Below are positions 61,701 through 64,000 of a stretch of 64,000 nt of DNA, one piece after another; positions within the stretch are counted from its first letter, which is position 1, and every line of letters begins with the position of its first letter. The stretch comes from Formicarius rufipectus (taxonomy: Eukaryota > Chordata > Aves > Passeriformes > Formicariidae): NCBI GenBank assembly GCA_013399695.1, contig VXAU01000197.1:4794633-4858632 (forward strand), written 5' to 3'. The notes under the pieces are model-generated. The model worked only from the letters and a program-made list of their open reading frames with translations. It was not told where the DNA came from and did not search any database. The position numbers and the translations under genes were made by a program.

Positions 61701-63798
61701 CTTTATAAGAGAAAAATATTCAGAGCTACCTCTGCACAGTTACACTTGGCCACTACAGCAGTTTCCCCACCCTGTCTCTTCCACATTTTATTCCACCTAA
61801 CCCTTTCCATTAGGTATGGATATTACAGGTACAGACAAAGGCAAAGACTCTTCTCCATAAGCCAGATTTTGCCTACATATTCCCTCAATCCCAGATTCCT
61901 ACATACCCTTTTTATACTTCACCCAAGTTACTATCGTATACATCACACATCAACTGTGGGGAGGTAAGACTTTACCCAATGAGACTGTTTCCATCTCCTC
62001 CTTCAAAAACCAACTGCACCACATGGTCCAAATAACTTGATAAATGCAAAAAGCTTCAAGTCACTGCTAATTTGGTCCCTCACATTATGAGCAGTTTGTT
62101 CTGTCTTGTCTATACAGTTTGTTCCAAATAAGCATCAGCACCCAAGTCCTTCAGGACACAGGCCTGTTACAAAGTTTAATTGCCAGGTATCTTGTTACTA
62201 CATTTTCAGGGCCAGGCAGAGCCATGCTACTTAAAGGACTCTATTGCCCTTAGCTCACCTCAGAGAGTCCACATCTTAATGTTACAAAAAGCATCCGTTC
62301 TTTGTTTTTGAATAGCACTCAGGCCAGTGAGCACCAGCACAAGCCTAATTGAAGCTGACAAAGGTTTCTCTATATGCACAGGAATCCACTTTCCAATGGA
62401 GAAAGGCACTTCAAAGTGGCATGAAAAGAGTTCTAGTTGTTTCAGTCATAAACACAGGCAACCCATCTGAAACTGCATCCACTCTTGATCATATGAGCAC
62501 CAGTTACATCACATTTCCCTCAGGAGCTGACTAAAACCCTGTAGTATCTTGCTTCCTATCAGCATGGGAGTTAGGCACTATACATTTGCCTTCCAATAGG
62601 AAATAACCAGTAGTCAAAATAGTGACCTGGTTTCCCTACCTAGTAATCAAGGTGAGGAACTGTTTTGTAGACATGAACTGCTGGAGGCACCATGTACACT
62701 GCTACCACTCCATTTCTGCCTATACCACTGACACGGATGACAAACTTTCAGACCACTTATCACAACTATTCCCTTCATTCCCCATCATACAAGCAATCAC
62801 AGGAAAGCAACCTGGTCCCCAAGCGCTTTAGGAGAAGAGACTGCATAAAACAAACTAGTCAGAAGTGGAGGGTTTGAGCACCACATGCACTGAAGTTCAC
62901 CTGGTCCATGATGTGGCTGAGCCCACAGAACCAGAACCACTGACACCCTGGAGATGTAACTTACAGTCGGCAGGCACTAAAAAGCCAACATTCTGGGTTG
63001 AAAACAACCCTAGAGGTCCAACTCCTGCTCAAAGCAGGGCTCATTTCAAATACGAGTCAAAGAACCACAAACCTATTCACAGCAACACAGGTATTTCTGA
63101 AAAAGCACAAAGCAGAGCCTGCAGTTCGAGAGCTTTGCCAGATGGATACCAACTTGCACCACTTAAGGAGCTTATGCATCACCTTTCAGCTCCCAGAACA
63201 CCTGAATATTACAAAGACATACCCTCCATAATCAAAGATGAGCACGGCCCGTGTGGTTAAAGCATCCCAGCGATGCTCACAGCACCCTCACAGCCATGGC
63301 GGCAGCGATCCCGCCCTCTCCCATCCCTTCCCAACGCCGAGTCAGCCCCGCGCCGCTCCCGGCCTCAGGGACAGCGGGAGCCACCACCGCAGGGAGCGCT
63401 GCCCGGGCCGACATCCAGCCGCAGATAAGGCTGTTTGCCTTCCCCAGCAGCGCGTACCTTCACACTCAGCGGATGCTGCTCCGGAGGCCTCTGGCTGAGA
63501 CTCCGGCAGAGCATCCCGCCCGCTCCCTGGACCAGTGTCCCTCCTGCCCCGGGAAGGAACACCCAAGGGAACCGAGACCTGAGGGGCAGGCGGATAGCCC
63601 CTCAGCCCTACGGTGAGGCCAGTCTGGGGAAGGCAAAGCCCCTCCGGCCCCGAGCAGCGCCCGCCCGCCCCGGCGCTCACCCAGGCGGAGCCCGCAGCTG
63701 CTGGCCACGGCGGCGCGGAACCGGTCCATGTGGGTGTTGCGCTTCGTGTCCGGCTCCCACATCACCTGCGACTCCATAATCTCGGGCTCGCGGGACAT
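25654..63798 (-). CDS. AACS: Acetoacetyl-CoA synthetase, complete gene, 18 coding exons
   Basis: This gene encodes the cytosolic ligase that converts acetoacetate, ATP and CoA into acetoacetyl-CoA, AMP and PPi, feeding ketone-body carbon into sterol and fatty-acid synthesis. It belongs to the ANL adenylate-forming superfamily. The spliced exons total 2004 nt (667 aa plus stop); I recall about 672 aa for the human protein. The N-terminal acyl-CoA-synthetase domain spans about residues 43-101, ending in [14 protein letters not shown] (88-101). The ATP-binding P-loop SSGTTGAPK is at 285-293, the A5 motif YTTTGWMMWN at 325-334, HGD at 516-518, and the hinge region GRSDG at 533-537. [11 protein letters not shown] lies at 542-552 and the C-terminal NGKK, holding the likely catalytic lysine K628, at 626-629. 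No signal peptide, membrane segment or C-terminal SKL-type signal is visible. The start has a good Kozak context (GCAGCC before ATG, G at -3) and matches the family N terminus. No frameshift or internal stop was found. Confidence 0.97.
25792..28365 (-). other. AACS intron 17
   Basis: GT-AG intron of about 2.6 kb before the last exon. A T-rich tract lies at about 27487-27509. No alternative terminal exon could be recognised. Confidence 0.85.
28366..28568 (-). CDS. AACS: AACS coding exon 17 (residues 555-622)
   Basis: This is the longest coding exon. It starts [20 protein letters not shown], contains [15 protein letters not shown] and ends [16 protein letters not shown], the C-terminal lid domain. 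It has clearly more CpG than the surrounding introns. The acceptor is CTTTTCCAG and the donor is CCG|GTATGC, in phase 0. Confidence 0.97.
28569..29385 (-). other. AACS intron 16
   Basis: GT-AG intron of 817 bp with short A-rich and G-rich homopolymer runs near 29037-29083; otherwise featureless. Confidence 0.85.
29386..29444 (-). CDS. AACS: AACS coding exon 16 (residues 535-554)
   Basis: This short 59-nt exon encodes [20 protein letters not shown]. It completes GRSDG at the hinge of the mobile C-terminal domain and carries the conserved Arg545 and Glu550. The acceptor is TTTTTTTCAG and the donor is ATAG|GTATGA, in phase 1. Confidence 0.97.
29445..30058 (-). other. AACS intron 15
   Basis: GT-AG intron of 614 bp; nothing further seen. 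Confidence 0.85.
30059..30128 (-). CDS. AACS: AACS coding exon 15 (residues 512-534)
   Basis: The exon encodes [20 protein letters not shown], then LGR. HGD (516-518) holds the conserved aspartate expected to bind the ATP ribose hydroxyls. The acceptor is CCCAATAG and the donor is CGCAG|GTAAAG, in phase 2. Confidence 0.97.
30129..31708 (-). other. AACS intron 14
   Basis: GT-AG intron of about 1.6 kb; only unique AT-rich sequence is seen. Confidence 0.85.
31709..31834 (-). CDS. AACS: AACS coding exon 14 (residues 470-511)
   Basis: The exon encodes [20 protein letters not shown], then [20 protein letters not shown] and FP. GESGELV is the usual turn before the HGD motif. The acceptor is GCATACAG and the donor is CCCAG|GTATGT, in phase 1. 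Confidence 0.97.
31835..32330 (-). other. AACS intron 13
   Basis: GT-AG intron of 496 bp with no internal feature recognised. Confidence 0.85.
32331..32444 (-). CDS. AACS: AACS coding exon 13 (residues 432-469)
   Basis: The exon encodes [20 protein letters not shown] and then [24 protein letters not shown] lies in the ATP-adenine-binding region of this family. The acceptor is TTATTCTAG and the donor is GAAG|GTAACT, in phase 1. Confidence 0.97.
32445..33742 (-). other. AACS intron 12
   Basis: GT-AG intron of about 1.3 kb, AT-rich; no internal feature recognised. Intron 11 (33866-34041) is only 176 bp and equally featureless. Confidence 0.85.
33743..33865 (-). CDS. AACS: AACS coding exon 12 (residues 391-431)
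   Basis: The exon encodes [20 protein letters not shown], then [20 protein letters not shown], including the STGSPL turn typical of the adenylation domain. The acceptor is CTTTTTAAG and the donor is TTTCAG|GTGATG. It lies only 176 bp from exon 11, the shortest intron of the gene. Confidence 0.97.
34042..34106 (-). CDS. AACS: AACS coding exon 11 (residues 369-390)
   Basis: This short exon encodes [20 protein letters not shown] followed by KP. The acceptor is CCCCTGTAG and the donor is CCAT|GTAAGC, leaving phase 1. Codon 391, split T|GT, reads Cys where I recall Val in human AACS. Confidence 0.95.
34107..36751 (-). other. AACS intron 10
   Basis: GT-AG intron of about 2.6 kb containing one clear CR1 3' end near 35113-35225. 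The remainder is AT-rich with no other recognised feature. Confidence 0.85.
35113..35225 (-). mobile_element. CR1 LINE 3'-end fragment in AACS intron 10
   Basis: The + strand shows GAATCACAGAAAGGTGTAGG, then TTGGAAGAGACCTTAAAGAT and CATCTAAGCTCCAACCCCTC, the reverse complement of the well-known avian CR1 3' terminus. It is therefore inserted in minus orientation, the same as AACS. It is 5'-truncated and carries no coding sequence. Confidence 0.8.
36752..36876 (-). CDS. AACS: AACS coding exon 10 (residues 328-368)
   Basis: The exon begins [20 protein letters not shown] and continues [20 protein letters not shown]. With exon 9 it forms YTTTGWMMWN, the aromatic substrate-pocket motif of acetoacetyl- and acetyl-CoA synthetases. 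The acceptor is GTTTTCCAG and the donor is CTAGG|GTATGT, in phase 2. Confidence 0.97.
36877..37997 (-). other. AACS intron 9
   Basis: GT-AG intron of about 1.1 kb; nothing beyond AT-rich unique sequence is recognised. Confidence 0.85.
37998..38078 (-). CDS. AACS: AACS coding exon 9 (residues 301-327)
   Basis: The exon encodes [20 protein letters not shown], then VIMYYTT, the approach to the A5 motif. The acceptor is TTTTTTCAG and the donor is ACAACA|GTGAGT. It is a whole number of codons (81 nt, phase 0 on both sides), so skipping it would keep the reading frame. Confidence 0.96.
38079..42187 (-). other. AACS intron 8
   Basis: GT-AG intron of about 4.1 kb. A partial CTCF-like core (TGCCATCTAG) is at about 39104-39113. 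No exon, RNA gene or transposon is recognised. Confidence 0.85.
42188..42335 (-). CDS. AACS: AACS coding exon 8 (residues 251-300), P-loop exon
   Basis: This exon carries the ATP/AMP phosphate-binding loop: SSGTTGAPK at residues 285-293 within [20 protein letters not shown]. Upstream it reads [20 protein letters not shown]. The acceptor is CTTCTGCAG and the donor is GGAGGG|GTATGT, in phase 0. The joined sequence gives HSGGGT where I recall HSAGGT in human. Confidence 0.97.
42336..43000 (-). other. AACS intron 7
   Basis: GT-AG intron of 665 bp, AT-rich. No internal feature recognised. Confidence 0.85.
43001..43082 (-). CDS. AACS: AACS coding exon 7 (residues 224-250)
   Basis: The exon encodes [20 protein letters not shown], then DISKIPN. 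The acceptor is CTTCTAG and the donor is AACAG|GTAATG. It leaves in phase 2, with codon 251 (Ser) split AG|C. Confidence 0.96.
43083..43541 (-). other. AACS intron 6
   Basis: GT-AG intron of 459 bp between exons 6 and 7. I see nothing in it besides splice signals. Confidence 0.85.
43542..43656 (-). CDS. AACS: AACS coding exon 6 (residues 186-223)
   Basis: The exon reads [20 protein letters not shown], then [18 protein letters not shown]. This is the family segment leading from the ATP-binding core into the variable linker. The acceptor is GTCCCTAG and the donor is AAAG|GTATTT, which is weaker than the others. It leaves in phase 1. Confidence 0.96.
46530..46543 (-). promoter_or_regulatory. 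CTCF-like motif in AACS intron 5 (minus orientation)
   Basis: The minus strand reads GCACTAGAGGGCGA, matching 12 of 14 positions of the consensus CCASYAGRKGGCRS including the core CACTAGAGGGCG. It stands out as CpG-bearing and GC-richer than its AT-rich surroundings. Confidence 0.4.
47258..47271 (+). promoter_or_regulatory. CTCF-like motif near AACS exon 5 (plus orientation)
   Basis: The plus strand reads CCAGGAGGTGGCAG, matching 13 of 14 positions of the consensus CCASYAGRKGGCRS. It is about 105 bp past the exon 5 donor, in intron 5, and points away from the other CTCF-like site about 730 bp to the left. Confidence 0.45.
47376..47473 (-). CDS. AACS: AACS coding exon 5 (residues 153-185)
   Basis: The exon encodes [20 protein letters not shown] and then [13 protein letters not shown], one of the most conserved blocks of the AMP-binding domain. 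Residue 159 is Val where I recall Glu in the human enzyme. The acceptor is GCCCTAG and the donor is AAC|GTGAGT, ending in phase 0. It is flanked by very long introns (6.5 and 3.7 kb). Confidence 0.97.
47474..53934 (-). other. AACS intron 4, the longest intron
   Basis: GT-AG intron of about 6.5 kb. A C9 run followed by an A19 run occurs at 48740-48773. The stretch at 53440-53640 is less AT-rich and open on the minus strand, but shows no recognisable protein. No other feature is supported. Confidence 0.85.
48740..48773 (+). repeat. C9 and A19 homopolymer pair in AACS intron 4
   Basis: A T-run, nine C, a short spacer and then nineteen A lie within about 40 bp; likely length-polymorphic. Confidence 0.8.
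53935..54048 (-). CDS. AACS: AACS coding exon 4 (residues 115-152)
   Basis: The split codon A|GG gives R115. The exon reads [17 protein letters not shown] and ends GDRVV, the start of the AMP-binding domain core. The acceptor is TTTCCTCAG and the donor is G|GTGAGT. Phase 1 is kept at both ends. Confidence 0.97.
54049..56943 (-). other. AACS intron 3
   Basis: GT-AG intron of about 2.9 kb, AT-rich, with a short (TA)n run near 55900-55911. Nothing else is recognised. Confidence 0.85.
56944..57064 (-). CDS. AACS: AACS coding exon 3 (residues 75-114)
   Basis: The exon opens with [15 protein letters not shown] and contains [11 protein letters not shown], the substrate-entry and N-terminal domain signature of this family. 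The acceptor follows a T-rich tract (TTTTTTCCAG) and the donor is GCAA|GTAAGA, in phase 1. Confidence 0.97.
57065..60576 (-). other. AACS intron 2
   Basis: GT-AG intron of about 3.5 kb. A short poly-T tract lies near 57625. I recognise no coding exon, RNA gene or transposon in the rest. Confidence 0.85.
60577..60680 (-). CDS. AACS: AACS coding exon 2 (residues 40-74)
   Basis: The acceptor is TTCCAG and the donor is GATGAG|GTAAGT. The exon encodes [20 protein letters not shown] and ends HLYDE, the aromatic-rich N-terminal helical part typical of acetoacetyl- and acetyl-CoA synthetases. It enters in phase 1 and leaves in phase 0. Confidence 0.96.
60681..63680 (-). other. AACS intron 1
   Basis: GT-AG intron of about 3.0 kb. 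Its upstream end is still within the CpG island (above about 63.25 kb). It contains a CR1-like fragment near 62995-63050. Apart from these I see only AT-rich unique sequence and short spurious open frames. Confidence 0.85.
62990..63055 (-). mobile_element. Possible CR1-related fragment in AACS intron 1
   Basis: GGGTTGAAAACAACCCTAGA, then GGTCCAACTCCTGCTCAAAG and CAGGGCT resemble the reversed 3' part of passerine CR1 copies (GGTTGGAA...GACC...GTCCAACTCCTGCTCAAAGCAGG). It is diverged and partial. Confidence 0.45.
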
Positions 63799-64000
63799 GG
63801 CTGCGGCGGCAGAGGAGCAAGGTGAGCACCGTCCGTGCCGCAGGGCGTCGGTAACAGCAGCACCAACACGAGCACCGCCTCCCCCCGGCGCTGACTGTGG
63901 GCCCTCCTCTGCGCGCACGCCTTTAAGGAGTCGATGAGCGCATCGCTCCGTAACCTTCCGCCGCGGGGAAAAAAGAGTGCGGGGCGGTGAGCCCCGCCCC
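63250..64000 (-). promoter_or_regulatory. AACS: CpG-island promoter and 5' leader of AACS
   Basis: CpG density rises sharply from about 63.25 kb to the window edge, in contrast to the AT-rich introns. It spans exon 1 and the sequence upstream of the start codon. Sp1-type GC boxes are visible at 63981-63987 (GGGGCGG) and 63992-64000 (CCCCGCCCC), and a NRF1-like TGCGCGCACGC at 63910-63920. No TATA box is seen, which fits a housekeeping-type promoter. AACS is known to respond to SREBP in mammals; I did not find a clear sterol element in the part shown. The transcription start cannot be fixed from sequence. Confidence 0.75.
63681..63798 (-). CDS. AACS: AACS coding exon 1 (residues 1-39)
   Basis: The exon begins at the ATG at 63796-63798 and reads [20 protein letters not shown] onward, the conserved N terminus of vertebrate AACS. 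The donor is CTGG|GTGAGC, leaving phase 1. It is GC-rich and lies in the promoter CpG island. The leader upstream stays open in this frame for 40 codons but has no ATG, so this is the first usable start. Confidence 0.95.

Noticed and set aside
62865..63260. 131-codon plus-strand frame in AACS intron 1
   Set aside because: It overlaps the CR1-like fragment and the antisense strand of AACS; no domain is recognised.
1..64000. CRISPR arrays, prokaryotic operons, tRNA or rRNA genes, intact proviruses
   Set aside because: None were seen; direct-repeat structure occurs only in the minisatellite, and no retroviral gene or LTR pair was recognised.

Overview
This is vertebrate nuclear DNA, most likely from a bird. 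A long multi-exon gene has GT-AG introns. Interspersed repeats are sparse, and those present look like 3' ends of CR1 LINEs, the dominant avian retroposon. No Alu, B1 or L1-like sequence was noticed. I see no bacterial operon, phage, CRISPR array, rRNA or tRNA. The order suggests the avian counterpart of the human 12q24 AACS-TMEM132B neighbourhood. Class and synteny are inferred from recall, not from a search.

Right part (about 24.8-64.0 kb, minus strand): a complete acetoacetyl-CoA synthetase gene (AACS). All 18 coding exons can be placed base by base. Every boundary obeys GT-AG, phases are compatible throughout, and the exons add up to 2004 nt, or 667 residues plus a stop. The first exon lies in a CpG-rich promoter at the right edge (about 63.25-64.0 kb) and the stop codon is at 25654-25656. 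Two possible ATTAAA poly(A) signals lie about 0.84 and 1.13 kb beyond the stop. The enzyme activates acetoacetate in the cytosol for sterol and fatty-acid synthesis.

Middle part (about 8.4-24.5 kb): no gene could be assigned. It holds a degenerate minisatellite (8.4-8.94 kb), two CR1 ends, a G18 homopolymer with an ambiguous base, and a CpG-rich stretch at 15.27-16.72 kb with a TATA-like box. Several AT-rich, TAAT-rich blocks look like candidate conserved non-coding elements.

Left part (1-8.4 kb): a CpG island at about 6.9-8.4 kb, broken by an assembly gap (7783-7900). It contains a minus-strand exon encoding a typical signal peptide followed by a good splice donor. Position and orientation directly downstream of AACS make TMEM132B the best guess, and 1-7995 would then be its first intron. 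That intron would contain a second CpG-rich block (5.3-6.1 kb) with a G-quadruplex motif, and a stretch open on both strands (6.4-6.8 kb).

I found no convincing new multi-gene system. The points most worth a second look are the unassigned CpG/TATA region at 15.3 kb, the pair of CTCF-like motifs beside AACS exon 5, the three-length minisatellite abutting the putative TMEM132B promoter, and the unexplained open stretch at 6.4-6.8 kb.
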